NCBI GenBank assembly: GCA_049647585.1
Contig: JBARXY010000001.1
Location: forward strand, 1 to 64,000
DNA length: 64,000 bases
DNA from: JAGQSZ01 sp049647585
GTDB taxonomy: Bacteria > Actinomycetota > Acidimicrobiia > Acidimicrobiales > Microtrichaceae
Direction of reading: 5' to 3'
This document shows positions 16,601 through 25,028 of this stretch, in pieces. Each line of letters opens with the position of its first letter. Within the stretch, counting starts at the first letter, position 1. A program made the position numbers and the translations under genes. A model generated the notes under the pieces. It saw nothing but the letters and a program-made list of their open reading frames with translations, did not search any database and was not told where the DNA came from.

Positions 16601-17380
16601 GTGAGCAAAATCCTGAACCTGAAGCTGAAGGTCTGGCGCCAGTCCTCCAACGAGGACAAGGGCCACTTCGAGGAATACACGACGAAGGTCGCCGACGACG
16701 CTTCCTTCCTCGAGATGCTCGACTACGTCAACGAGGACCTCATCGAGAAGGACGAACTGCCGATCGCGTTCGACCATGACTGTCGTGAAGGCATCTGCGG
16801 TAGCTGCGGAATCATGATTGACGGCCAGGCACACGGGCCACAGCACGGCACCGCGACGTGCCAGCTACACATGCGCCAATTCTCCGACGGCGACGAGATC
16901 GTCATCGAGCCGTGGCGTGCCGCAGGATTCCCGATCATCAAGGACCTGGCGGTCAACCGGGCAGCATTCGACCGGATCATCGAGTCCGGCGGCTACATCT
17001 CGGTCGACACCGGCGCACCTCAGGATGCCAACTCGATCTTGGTGTCGAAGGATGCAGCCGACGCTGCCATGGACGCGGCTGCGTGCATCGGCTGTGGCGC
17101 CTGCGTCGCTGCGTGTCCCAACTCTGCAGCGCAGCTGTTCACCGCAGCCAAGCTCCAGCACCTGAACATGCTTCCCCAGGGCCAGCCCGAGAGGCTCGCC
17201 CGCACCGAGGCCATGGTCGAGAAGATGGAGGAGTTCTTCGGCTCCTGCACCAACCACGGCGAGTGCGAAGAGGCATGCCCGAAGGAGATCTCGATCGACT
17301 TCATCGCCATGATGAACCGCGACTACCTGAAGGCGAAGCTGGCCAACCGTCGCCGTCAGGGCCAGAAGAAGATCGGCTAA
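16601..17380 (+). CDS. sdhB: Succinate dehydrogenase iron-sulfur subunit
   Basis: This 259-residue protein has three cluster motifs. The [2Fe-2S] site is CREGICGSCG plus a distal C in TATCQLH, the [4Fe-4S] site is CIGCGACVAACP, and the [3Fe-4S] site is CTNHGECEEACP. It relays electrons from the SdhA flavin to the SdhC haems. The start is the GTG at 16601, 34 bases after sdhA, so the three genes form one operon. The gene is followed by an 8-bp tandem repeat rather than a T-rich terminator. Confidence 0.94.
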   Translation: MSKILNLKLKVWRQSSNEDKGHFEEYTTKVADDASFLEMLDYVNEDLIEKDELPIAFDHDCREGICGSCGIMIDGQAHGPQHGTATCQLHMRQFSDGDEIVIEPWRAAGFPIIKDLAVNRAAFDRIIESGGYISVDTGAPQDANSILVSKDAADAAMDAAACIGCGACVAACPNSAAQLFTAAKLQHLNMLPQGQPERLARTEAMVEKMEEFFGSCTNHGECEEACPKEISIDFIAMMNRDYLKAKLANRRRQGQKKIG

Positions 17381-17402
17381 CTCCGTCCCGAGCGACCTCC
17401 GG

Positions 17403-17442
17403 AGCACCGGAGCACCGGAGCACCGGAGCACGGGAGCACGGG
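17403..17442. repeat. 8-bp tandem repeat after sdhB
   Basis: The unit agcaccgg is repeated three times and then twice as agcacggg, without interruption. It lies between the convergent sdhB and phosphotransferase genes. The number of units is likely to vary between strains. Confidence 0.85.
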
Positions 17443-17470
17443 AGGCGCCTCGGAGAGTTTGAGTCACTCA

Positions 17471-18196
17471 TCAGGAGTTTGCGCGTACAACCAGCTCTCT
17501 GATCCGGGCCAGTTCGGCCGGGCGCATGTTGGGGTCCCTGTCTTTCCAGTCGGCCGCCACACCCAGGTGCCGCTTCACCTCGTCCAGGTCGAATGTTCCC
17601 AGATAGCGCCTGACGAATCGCTGCCGCAACGCTCCCATCAACCATGTGGTCGGCGGCTTGCCGGGTATCTCGGCGCTCGACATGAGTAGCCACGACATCG
17701 CCACGTCATCGGCCCAATGACCAATGCTGACGTTCGTCCAGTCGATGACCACTGGGCCCGTGGAGGTCATCATCACGTTTAGGCGATGTAGGTCAAGGTG
17801 CAAAAGAGCGTTCTCGTGTCCTGACACGGTTCGAGAGCCTGTCGGTTCGACCGAACCGTCTTGTGGACCAAGTGTGGCTGGGAGATCTGCGAACCACGAT
17901 GGCATGGGGACTGCCTGCAAGTGCAGATGGAGTTCTGCCAACTGATCGGCATAGTGGTTCAGGCGCCATGGTTGGCTGGCCATCTGGTCCCCCATCGACG
18001 TGCCGTCGACACGTTCCATCACCATGTCCATACCGTCGTCACTGATCTCCAGAACGGCTGGCACCGGATAGCCGTGGGAGTCCAGGTACTGCATCACCCG
18101 GGCCGCGACGGCCTGGGAATGACCCGAACGCGATCGACGCAACACCAAGCCAGGCTGATAGTCGAAGATGTCTGCTTCGCGGCCCGATGCGAGCAA
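17471..18196 (-). CDS. Aminoglycoside-phosphotransferase-family kinase
   Basis: This 241-residue protein begins with MLASGREADIFDY, the nucleotide-loop start common in APH/choline-kinase-like proteins. It contains the Brenner motif LLHLDLHRLNVMMT (catalytic Asp near residue 135) and the metal-binding VVIDWTNVSIGHWADDVA. Environmental members phosphorylate small molecules of unknown identity; antibiotic resistance should not be assumed. The start is a TTG at 18196, because a stop codon lies seven codons upstream. It is divergent from the membrane protein at 18318. Confidence 0.8.
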   Translation of the reverse strand: MLASGREADIFDYQPGLVLRRSRSGHSQAVAARVMQYLDSHGYPVPAVLEISDDGMDMVMERVDGTSMGDQMASQPWRLNHYADQLAELHLHLQAVPMPSWFADLPATLGPQDGSVEPTGSRTVSGHENALLHLDLHRLNVMMTSTGPVVIDWTNVSIGHWADDVAMSWLLMSSAEIPGKPPTTWLMGALRQRFVRRYLGTFDLDEVKRHLGVAADWKDRDPNMRPAELARIRELVVRANS

Positions 18197-18317
18197 CTCC
18201 CCCGGCCTTGAACATCAGGTGAGTCTACGACCGGAACAATCCGCCTTCGCTCTTGCATCGATCTCCACAGATCCTCGTGTCAGACCACACCTGGACTCCC
18301 CATTAGCCTCGGACACC

Positions 18318-19550
18318 ATGGTTCTGGAGCCGCTGCCGATCACAGGTCCGGACGTAATGCTTCCGGGATCCGACTTTCTTCTCGCCGGAGTTGGGCGCCT
18401 GCTGCTGTTGATCGGCGTCGTCGGGTTCGTCGCCGGTCTGATCGTTCGTCGACTTGGTAAACGTCGGCTCGCCCAAGCCAACAACGGGTCGGGAGCGACC
18501 GCATCGCCCGGGGCCGCATCGCCCGGGGCCGCATCACCCGGGGCCGCATCACCCGGGGCCGCATCGCCTGCTCCGAAGGGCCGCCGGCCGATCTTCGTCA
18601 TGGGCTTCGGTATCGCCGCCCTGATCGGGCTTGCACTCAGCGTCATCTATCGCCCGCCGCCGTTCGAGGCACCGATCCTTCCCGCACTTCCCAGGCTCCT
18701 TCCCGAACAGGCCTTCTTCTACAGCAAGGTCACTGACCTTCCGGTCGCTGCGGAAAGTGACCGCTGGATCGCATCGCAGAAGACCATCAAGCTGGGTGCC
18801 GCTTTCGGTAGCACCGTCTATCAGGGATGGGCGCCGGGGATTCCCTTCAATCCGGTTACGTCGCAGACGCGTCGGATCGATGTCCACCTGACCCAGTTCA
18901 AGGAGGGGTCGTTCCAGGGCCCGTACCCGATCGCGGATCCTCCCTACATCGAGAACTTCCCGGTCTACGGCGGGGATCAGCACTATCTGGCGATTGATGT
19001 CGACGAGCGCCGGGCTTGGGAATTGATCGCCTTCAGACGATGGTTCAGTCGCTGGGAGGCCGGGGCCGGCTCCACCTGGAGCATGGACGAGTTGACCTAT
19101 CCGATCGGCTCCACGATCGCCGCCGGGCTGCCGCTGCTACCGGGAATGGTCACCTACGACGAGGTGGCCGCAGGCTCTGTCGACCACATGATCCTCATCG
19201 GAACGTCGATCTCAGCGCGCGGAAAGTTTGTCTGGCCGGCACGAGGTTCCGACGGAATTTCCGATGACCCCGACGCGCCACCGATGGGTGCCTGGCTGCG
19301 ACTCAAGTCGACCGCCGACCTGAGCGAGCTCGGTCCACAGGCCAAGATCATCGCAACCGCTGCCCAGACCTACGGCGTGATGATCTCCGACACCGGACCG
19401 GGATTCGGAATGAGAGGCACCGCGGATCGGCGGTGGGATCCAGCCGACCTGCACTCGCTTCAGACGCTCACCACCGACGATTTCGAAGCCGTCGATGCCT
19501 CGTCGTTGATGGTTTCGACCGACAGCATGGAAGCCCGACCTTCCGGCTGA
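18318..19550 (+). CDS. Two-helix membrane protein of unknown function
   Basis: This 410-residue protein has a transmembrane helix near residues 20-45 (LLAGVGRLLLLIGVVGFVAGLIV), a basic stretch, then four to five copies of the pentapeptide ASPGA from a 15-bp DNA repeat (about 18500-18560). A second helix (FVMGFGIAALIGLALSVIY) leads to a large extracytoplasmic domain. That domain has recognisable landmarks (GPYPIADPPYIENFPVYGGDQHYLAIDV, then WSMDELTYPIGSTIAAG and an ending with WDPADLHSLQTL) that I associate with an unnamed family of secreted bacterial proteins. The ATG at 18318 is chosen because the upstream frame is the shadow of the divergent kinase gene. Confidence 0.7.
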   Translation: MVLEPLPITGPDVMLPGSDFLLAGVGRLLLLIGVVGFVAGLIVRRLGKRRLAQANNGSGATASPGAASPGAASPGAASPGAASPAPKGRRPIFVMGFGIAALIGLALSVIYRPPPFEAPILPALPRLLPEQAFFYSKVTDLPVAAESDRWIASQKTIKLGAAFGSTVYQGWAPGIPFNPVTSQTRRIDVHLTQFKEGSFQGPYPIADPPYIENFPVYGGDQHYLAIDVDERRAWELIAFRRWFSRWEAGAGSTWSMDELTYPIGSTIAAGLPLLPGMVTYDEVAAGSVDHMILIGTSISARGKFVWPARGSDGISDDPDAPPMGAWLRLKSTADLSELGPQAKIIATAAQTYGVMISDTGPGFGMRGTADRRWDPADLHSLQTLTTDDFEAVDASSLMVSTDSMEARPSG

Positions 19551-19590
19551 AACAGCCGTCGGGTAGCACGAGACTCCCGCCTACCGAGAC

Positions 19591-20733
19591 CTACTGGTTG
19601 CGGACCAGCGCACCAATTCCGTCGACAGGGGATGCGGCCGACGGATATGGCACAACCGTGACGTCGGCCCCCTGGGCAGCCGCGGAGCGAATACAGGCGT
19701 CGACCAATGGAACCTCAAGGGGAGTCTGGCCGAAGTTCGTGACCATCTCCTCGCTGGGCGCGACCATCGGACCATCACCGACCCACGCCATGCGGACCTC
19801 GTTGGTCCTTGAGACGTCGTCGTTCACGAGTAGGTGTGAGACACGTCCTTCGGAGAGTGCACGCATGGTCTCTTCGACCCCCTCCACCCCGCGGCCCGAT
19901 GCCGTTGCATCGCGGAAGGTTTCGAGGAGCGCAACCATCCGCTCCGCAACGATCGTGTCCTGCAGTCCGATCACGGCGTCGGCCGTTCCGTCGAGCGCAT
20001 CACCGGGCTGGCGTCCACCCGGGACCTGATGCACGAGTGGTTGCAGACGTTCGGGAAGGTTCTCGGTCAGAAACTGAGTGGCTCGGACATCACCCGCAAC
20101 GGCGATGAACGCCGCGTCGCAGGAATCTGCTGCCTTTGCCACCGCCTCTGCCACGGCAACGCTGTTCGCCTCCCAGGTGTTCTCGGCCCTCTGTTGGTAG
20201 CGGCGCTGGGACCAACCTCCGGGATGGGACCGGTGGATGTGCAGTGTCTCGCCCTCGATACTGAAGGAATCTTCGAGTTCGCCCTGGTCGACAACCGACA
20301 CGTCCGCTCCGACACGGTCGGTGAGCACGACGACGTGCGGGAGAAGCGAGGACTCCCAGTCGAGCAGAGGCGCCAATCTCGGTAGTGCGCCCACATGTGC
20401 GACGTCATCGGTCAACTGGTCAGCGATGTGGACCACCAGCCGCGGAGCCTTCTCGTCAACCACAACCACGAGTCCGTCGCCGCCCTGATGGTTGCCCTCG
20501 ATCGTCGTCTCGGCGACGTCCAGAAGTTCATCCGATGCACCCTGTTCGGCGGCGACCCTGCGGAGGTTCCGCCACCTGATCGCAAGCTGATCGTCTGCAT
20601 CGGTGAACCGACTGGGGGTCTCGACATAGACGGTCAGAAACGGGCCCTCCTCGCCATATAGGCCGAGCAGACGGGACCTCAATTCCGTGCCCGGAGATAC
20701 GGTTATGACTCCTTCAGTGCTTGTGTCAGCCAT
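19591..20733 (-). CDS. baeRF / Vms1-type putative peptidyl-tRNA hydrolase or release factor
   Basis: This 380-residue protein matches the bacterial eRF1-like family. The N-terminal FLTVYVETPSRFTDADDQLAIRWRNL segment is followed by a Rossmann-type middle (LPHVVVLTDRVGADVSVVDQGE). A segment with GWSQRRYQQRAENTWEANS lies near residue 175; the W-S-Q-R-R-Y-Q-Q part carries the Gln/Arg-rich loop that replaces GGQ in relatives. The C-terminal half resembles eRF1 domain 3. Family members are proposed to release nascent chains from stalled ribosomes. It is monocistronic, convergent with the membrane protein gene. Confidence 0.78.
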   Translation of the reverse strand: MADTSTEGVITVSPGTELRSRLLGLYGEEGPFLTVYVETPSRFTDADDQLAIRWRNLRRVAAEQGASDELLDVAETTIEGNHQGGDGLVVVVDEKAPRLVVHIADQLTDDVAHVGALPRLAPLLDWESSLLPHVVVLTDRVGADVSVVDQGELEDSFSIEGETLHIHRSHPGGWSQRRYQQRAENTWEANSVAVAEAVAKAADSCDAAFIAVAGDVRATQFLTENLPERLQPLVHQVPGGRQPGDALDGTADAVIGLQDTIVAERMVALLETFRDATASGRGVEGVEETMRALSEGRVSHLLVNDDVSRTNEVRMAWVGDGPMVAPSEEMVTNFGQTPLEVPLVDACIRSAAAQGADVTVVPYPSAASPVDGIGALVRNQ

Positions 20734-20814
20734 GATTCGACCCTAACCGGGCAGATTCGCGAAGGTCGGTCGCGCCTAGGTCGCCAGGCCAGTGGGTCGA
20801 TGCCGGAGCGCGGC

Positions 20815-21753
20815 CTACGAGTCGGAAGCGTTCGGCGGAGGTGGCGGCTGGTTCCACTCGATCCAGCCGGTGCCGGTCCGACCGTCGGCGGCCGTGACTC
20901 GGGCCAAGGCCCTGGGGAAACGCGACTCGCGTCCATCGGGGTGGACCAGCAGGACCGGAGAAAAGGCCAGCGGTTCGAAACTCAGATCGAGCTCACCGAA
21001 GACCTGTCTCCCGAGCGTCGGCAGGCTCTCGTCCCCAAGCTCCGTAGTGATGGCGACCTGGTCAGACTCTCGGAACGATCCGCCCGGTTCGAGTTCGTAT
21101 GCGATTCCGTAGTTGTCGTTGGGAAAGAACCCGCCGGTGGCATGAAATCTGGTCCCGTCATCGAGGCGACCAGCGCTCCAGCACCACGTGTTGGTCCACC
21201 AGTCACGGGTAGCTCCCCATGAATGATCCCGTTGACCCCAGCCATCGAATTCGATGGTCTCGGTTCCAACCAGAATGCGGCCGTGGACCCGGCACGGGAT
21301 TTCGTAGCGAGGAGTGACCGGCGGCCACATGTAGGCGTCCTGATCGGTGAAGAAGTCCAACTCGAAACCGAATGGGATCTGCTCGCCACGGGGGTCGTGA
21401 TACACGTCGGAGGGACTGTCGAGTCTCAAGCCGAACGACTCGAGGTTGATGGACATATGTTCACCCGGGACTTCGATCGTGTGGTCCGCCCAGATTCCGC
21501 TGTGGCGCAACTCCAACGCGGTCGCGTCCCTGGGCATCGGAATGTCGTGTTCGATCACCGTGATGAGTGAACGGTCAGGTCCCACCAGACAGGCCCAGTA
21601 CCAGACCCGATCCATGTTCGGGTAGAAGCCGATGCGCACATAGCCGCCGAGCTCCTGGTCCTCGCTGAACCAGTCCATGTAATAGGACTCGTTCCAGAGC
21701 ATCGAGTCATCGGGGACGTGTCGCTGTTCGTCGATCGGATTCAGAGCCGGCAT
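20815..21753 (-). CDS. DUF7064/7065-like lipocalin-fold (hydroxyneurosporene-synthase-like) protein
   Basis: This 312-residue protein is rich in aromatic residues and beta strands. Features such as WNESYYMDWFSEDQELGGYVRIGFYPN at the start, GWGQRDHSWGATRDWW in the middle and a closing GTGWIEWNQ are typical of a poorly characterised actinobacterial family related to CrtC-like lipocalins, thought to bind or modify lipids. The ATG at 21753 places the first conserved block at the N-terminus. A possible GTG at 21798 would add 15 residues. The gene shares its upstream region with a divergent SCP2 gene. Confidence 0.65.
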   Translation of the reverse strand: MPALNPIDEQRHVPDDSMLWNESYYMDWFSEDQELGGYVRIGFYPNMDRVWYWACLVGPDRSLITVIEHDIPMPRDATALELRHSGIWADHTIEVPGEHMSINLESFGLRLDSPSDVYHDPRGEQIPFGFELDFFTDQDAYMWPPVTPRYEIPCRVHGRILVGTETIEFDGWGQRDHSWGATRDWWTNTWCWSAGRLDDGTRFHATGGFFPNDNYGIAYELEPGGSFRESDQVAITTELGDESLPTLGRQVFGELDLSFEPLAFSPVLLVHPDGRESRFPRALARVTAADGRTGTGWIEWNQPPPPPNASDS

Positions 21754-21832
21754 GAACTGCAGTCTGTCAGCGGGCGAAACCCCGTGCGGCCTCGACACCC
21801 CGACGGATGCGGTTTGATTCGCACTGTCCGCC

Positions 21833-21870
21833 CGGCGTCTGGTCGCCCGGCGTCTGGTCGCCCGGCGTCT
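21833..21870. repeat. 15-bp tandem repeat in a divergent promoter region
   Basis: The unit cgcccggcgtctggt is present about two and a half times (21831-21870), between the divergent lipocalin-like and SCP2 genes. Confidence 0.7.
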
Positions 21871-21932
21871 GGGCGCTCGGTCGAGGTGGGCGCACGGTCG
21901 AGGTGGCGCCCACTGCCGGTAGTCTCTCCGGT

Positions 21933-22325
21933 GTGGTCCAGTACCTGAGCGACGAATGGTTCCAACAAGCCGGCGCGGCGATCTCGGCGAGCGAGGCTCT
22001 TCGAGCGGCTGCGACCGCTAGCGAAGACGTCACGATTCAGTACGAGGTGACCGGTGCACCGTCCGGCAAACAGGCGTACACGATCTGGCTGCGCGACGGA
22101 GCGGCAGGACTGGATGTCGGCGCTTCGAAGGGCGCCGAGGTCACTTTCGCTCTCGACTATCCCACCGCCGTGCAGGTGGCCAAGGGTGAACTGTCCGCCC
22201 AAGCTGCATTCATGCAGGGGAAAATGAAGCTTGGCGGCGACGTGGGCGTCCTGATTCGTGCCCACGCCGCGATCGACAGCCTCAGTGATGTTCTGGCCGA
22301 TCTGCGCTCGAACACCGAATACTGA
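21933..22325 (+). CDS. SCP2 sterol-transfer-like domain protein
   Basis: This 130-residue single-domain protein has VVQYLSDEWFQQAGAAI at the start, a central beta region (VTIQYEVTGAPSGKQAYTIWLRDG) and a conserved end (GELSAQAAFMQGKMKLGGDVGVLI), all characteristic of SCP2 domains that bind lipids or acyl-CoA. The GTG at 21933 is the start that begins the domain; upstream codons cover a tandem repeat. Pairing with a divergent lipocalin-like gene hints at lipid handling. Confidence 0.8.
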   Translation: MVQYLSDEWFQQAGAAISASEALRAAATASEDVTIQYEVTGAPSGKQAYTIWLRDGAAGLDVGASKGAEVTFALDYPTAVQVAKGELSAQAAFMQGKMKLGGDVGVLIRAHAAIDSLSDVLADLRSNTEY

Positions 22326-22358
22326 CAGGCCTGGCTGGGCCGTCATTGAGGGGCGGAC

Positions 22359-23720
22359 TCAGCGCCGAAACGCCGACTTGAGACTCTGGAGCGAGGTCGA
22401 CCCGAATTCGGCGTAACGGTGGTTCGACCCAGTGACCGCTCCCCTCAGGCGCGTGTCGTTGGCGGCGAGCCGAGTCGCCCCGAACTGTGCCGCGGTCGGG
22501 TCGTGGGACATCTGGCTCCACCATGTCGGCGTGTCCTGATTCCATGGAACTCTGCCAATCAGGTGAAACGTAGAACTCCATGGCAGCGGAGCGAGAGCGA
22601 GCGATGCCGCAGCGTTGATGGCTTCATCGGCCAGGTGACCCAACGCCACGGGATCGAACCGGTTTCCGACCACAGCGACGGTCTCAGCCCGGCCGGGTTC
22701 ACCACCGTCAAGGCGGAACTCAGCGACGTGTCCAACCGGCACTCCCGGACTGCCGGCAAGGACAACTCCGTTGGCCCGGGTGCCCGCCGCTGCTGCGGAT
22801 GCCGCGACAACCGCGCCGTAGCTGTGACCACCGATGACTATCGAGGGGGCATCGCCATCCCGTCCGAGCATGTCCTTGATCTGCGAAACAAACCGGTTCA
22901 AGTCGTCGCCTGCCCCTTTGGCTCCGTGGCCGAGTTCGATCGCCGCCAGTGGAATTCTGTCCGGTGGGTCATACCCGAGCCATTCGATCATCGCCAGATC
23001 AGGGTCCTCGTCCCAAATCCTGTTGGCAGCCAAGGAGGCTGGGCTGGCGAACGCAGATAGGTCAGTCCCCACACCCGGAACCCAGATCCCGATGCGTGTT
23101 GCCGAATCGAGATCCCCGAAAACCTCGGCCACCTGGCCAGGGCCCAGTAGAAGGATCTGACGGTCCGGACCGGCCAGCCCGTCATAGTGCTGAGCGGTTC
23201 GCAGGATCGCCTCCAGTCGGTCATTGCTCCACAGCAGACCCCCGAACCTGTACCACTTGCTACGTTCGACCAACTCGGCCTGCTCCGCCTGCAGCAAGTG
23301 CCGAAGCTTGGCCTGAATCTCGTCCTGACTCGAGGCGAATATGGGAGCGAACGCCCCGGATGTTGCGCTTCCACCGGGGGTCGATGCGTCAGCTCTCGAG
23401 CGCCACTCGGAATCGGTCCCGGTTCCGTTGCTCGGACCGAAGTAGCCCTCAGGGTCACTAGCGAGTTCTTGTTGCGCCGCCTGGGAGGCGAGTGCACTGC
23501 CAACGTCACGAAGCAGGCCCTCGGCGTTCCGCAGAGACGGCCCATGCACCGCAGTCCACTCTCGCCGAAACCGTTGGGAGATCGGACCGCACCACCACGT
23601 ACGTTCCACCGCAACATCGATCCGACGGCGTGACTCCGCAAGTTCGACTGCAGCCGCGGACATTTCGGAGCCGAGTCGCCGAACCACCTGGACGTCTGCT
23701 CCAAGGATCACTTTCCGCAC
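22359..23720 (-). CDS. Alpha/beta hydrolase (DUF1023-like) with WXG-like N-terminus
   Basis: This 453-residue protein has a helical N-terminal part (residues 1-90, with W-C-G-P and repeated Arg/Ala heptads) resembling WXG100-type coiled coils. A hydrolase domain follows, with the segment RIGIWVPGVGTDLSAF and the nucleophile elbow IVIGGHSYGAVVAA near residue 300. DUF1023 proteins combine these parts and are commonly linked to type VII-secreted effectors. No secretion gene is nearby. The substrate is unknown. The start at 23720 is followed at once by the coiled coil. Confidence 0.75.
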   Translation of the reverse strand: MRKVILGADVQVVRRLGSEMSAAAVELAESRRRIDVAVERTWWCGPISQRFRREWTAVHGPSLRNAEGLLRDVGSALASQAAQQELASDPEGYFGPSNGTGTDSEWRSRADASTPGGSATSGAFAPIFASSQDEIQAKLRHLLQAEQAELVERSKWYRFGGLLWSNDRLEAILRTAQHYDGLAGPDRQILLLGPGQVAEVFGDLDSATRIGIWVPGVGTDLSAFASPASLAANRIWDEDPDLAMIEWLGYDPPDRIPLAAIELGHGAKGAGDDLNRFVSQIKDMLGRDGDAPSIVIGGHSYGAVVAASAAAAGTRANGVVLAGSPGVPVGHVAEFRLDGGEPGRAETVAVVGNRFDPVALGHLADEAINAAASLALAPLPWSSTFHLIGRVPWNQDTPTWWSQMSHDPTAAQFGATRLAANDTRLRGAVTGSNHRYAEFGSTSLQSLKSAFRR

Positions 23721-23747
23721 ACCGCCATCGATTCACCGCCACAAGTC

Positions 23748-23803
23748 GTCAGGTTCAAGTCGCCAGGTTCAAGTCATCAGGTTCAAGTCGTCAGGTTCGA
23801 GTC
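23748..23803. repeat. 14-bp tandem repeat upstream of the hydrolase and glycosylase genes
   Basis: Four units of gtcaggttcaagtc, with single-base changes at the first two or at the tenth position, lie in the divergent interval between the alpha/beta hydrolase and the DNA glycosylase. Degenerate related sequence (gtcgcgacg) continues to about 23835. Confidence 0.8.
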
Positions 23804-23960
23804 GCGACGACCAGGTCGCCACGGACGAGTCGCGATCGGCAGTCGCCGGCAATGTTCTCGGCGGTCGCAAGGGCCGACTTTGGCAAGGGACCAGCCAGGG
23901 CGACAGGGGTCCGGCTACCCGCGCCGGTATGCGGGCGTAGCGATGGGTAGCGTTCTCGGC

Positions 23961-24839
23961 ATGCCAGAGCTACCCGAGGTCCAAGCTCACGTCGAGAGAC
24001 TCAGCAACGACTTCGAGGGTGAAACCCTCGATGAATTCCGGCTGCTGTCGTTCTCGGCGCTCAAGACCGTCCAACCGTCACCCGACGAGGCCGTCGGCAT
24101 GTCGTTGCTGGGCTTCGGCCGGAGAGGCAAGTTGTTGCTGGCACACTTCGGCGATGCGGGCGACGTCGGGGTTACCGAACCATCGGAGTTGTCGAAACTC
24201 ACGTTCGTCATCCACCTGATGCAGGCGGGAAGACTCATACCGGACGAGAAGCAGTCACCGCGCCCCAAGAACGGCGTGGCCCGCTGGACCTTTGGGAGCG
24301 GCCGTGCGCTGCTGCTCACCGAGGCCGGCAAGGAGCACAAAGTGGGGATCTGGCTGATGTCCGGAGACCCGCTCGCGCAGGCACCCCTAGTCGACCTCGG
24401 AATCGATGCCGCGAGCCTGAGTCTCGATCAGTTGCGGGAGGCCCTAGCGGCAAAGAATCAGCGACTGCACGGGTTCCTACGCGACCAGAAGGGAATCGCC
24501 GGGATCGGCAGGATGCTCGCGAACGAGATCTGCCACCGAGCAGAACTCTCGCCGTTCGCGATGACACGGAAGCTCACCGACGAGGACATCGTGCGGCTTC
24601 ATCAAGCGATCCAGGACAGCATCGACGCTGCCCTGGCCAGTGAAAGAGCCCTCGACGCGATGTCCAAGTCAGCCGATCGGCCAGCCAGGGTTCATCACAG
24701 AAAGGGCGAGCCATGCCCGGTGTGCGGCGACACCATCCGTGCCGTTGAATACAACGCCTACGAAGTCGACTACTGCCCCAGATGTCAGACGGGCGGCAAA
24801 GTTCTGGCCGACAACACGACGTCGAAGTTCCTCAAATAG
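23961..24839 (+). CDS. Fpg/Nei-family DNA glycosylase
   Basis: This 292-residue protein begins with MPELPEVQAH, whose Pro2-Glu3 form the catalytic N-terminus after Met removal. The family Lys is in FGRRGKLLLAHF, and a GIAGIGRMLANEICHRAELSPF segment forms the helix-two-turn-helix. The C-terminus has the zinc finger C-P-V-C ... C-P-R-C-Q. It excises oxidised bases and nicks the strand in base-excision repair. The sequence does not settle whether it is Fpg or Nei. The ATG at 23961 is fixed by the required N-terminal proline. Confidence 0.9.
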   Translation: MPELPEVQAHVERLSNDFEGETLDEFRLLSFSALKTVQPSPDEAVGMSLLGFGRRGKLLLAHFGDAGDVGVTEPSELSKLTFVIHLMQAGRLIPDEKQSPRPKNGVARWTFGSGRALLLTEAGKEHKVGIWLMSGDPLAQAPLVDLGIDAASLSLDQLREALAAKNQRLHGFLRDQKGIAGIGRMLANEICHRAELSPFAMTRKLTDEDIVRLHQAIQDSIDAALASERALDAMSKSADRPARVHHRKGEPCPVCGDTIRAVEYNAYEVDYCPRCQTGGKVLADNTTSKFLK

Positions 24840-24905
24840 CGGCGGCGCCCGTTGGCCATCGGGTCCCCCTCCCCCACGAGTGCGGACCGCTTCCGGAGGG
24901 GTTTG

Positions 24906-24950
24906 AAGTGTGATTGGAATGGTCGTATTTCGACCACTCCAACCACACTT
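24906..24950. repeat. Dispersed palindromic element, copy 1
   Basis: Arms of 20 bases (24906-24925 and 24931-24950) pair with two A-C mismatches around the loop TATTT. The arm begins aagtgtgattgga and ends tggtcg. It lies between the convergent glycosylase and malate dehydrogenase genes, where it could act as a bidirectional terminator. Related copies are at 37336-37380 and 38528-38572. Confidence 0.85.
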
Positions 24951-25028
24951 CCCTCGGGTCTTGCCCGACGAACCCAGCGGATCGGGCCAAATCTCGTCCG
25001 GTCCCATCTGAGGGGACCGGATTTCGGA

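Noticed and set aside
17471..18196. Aminoglycoside resistance gene
   Set aside because: It belongs to the broad phosphotransferase family, but nothing indicates drug specificity and no mobile element is near.
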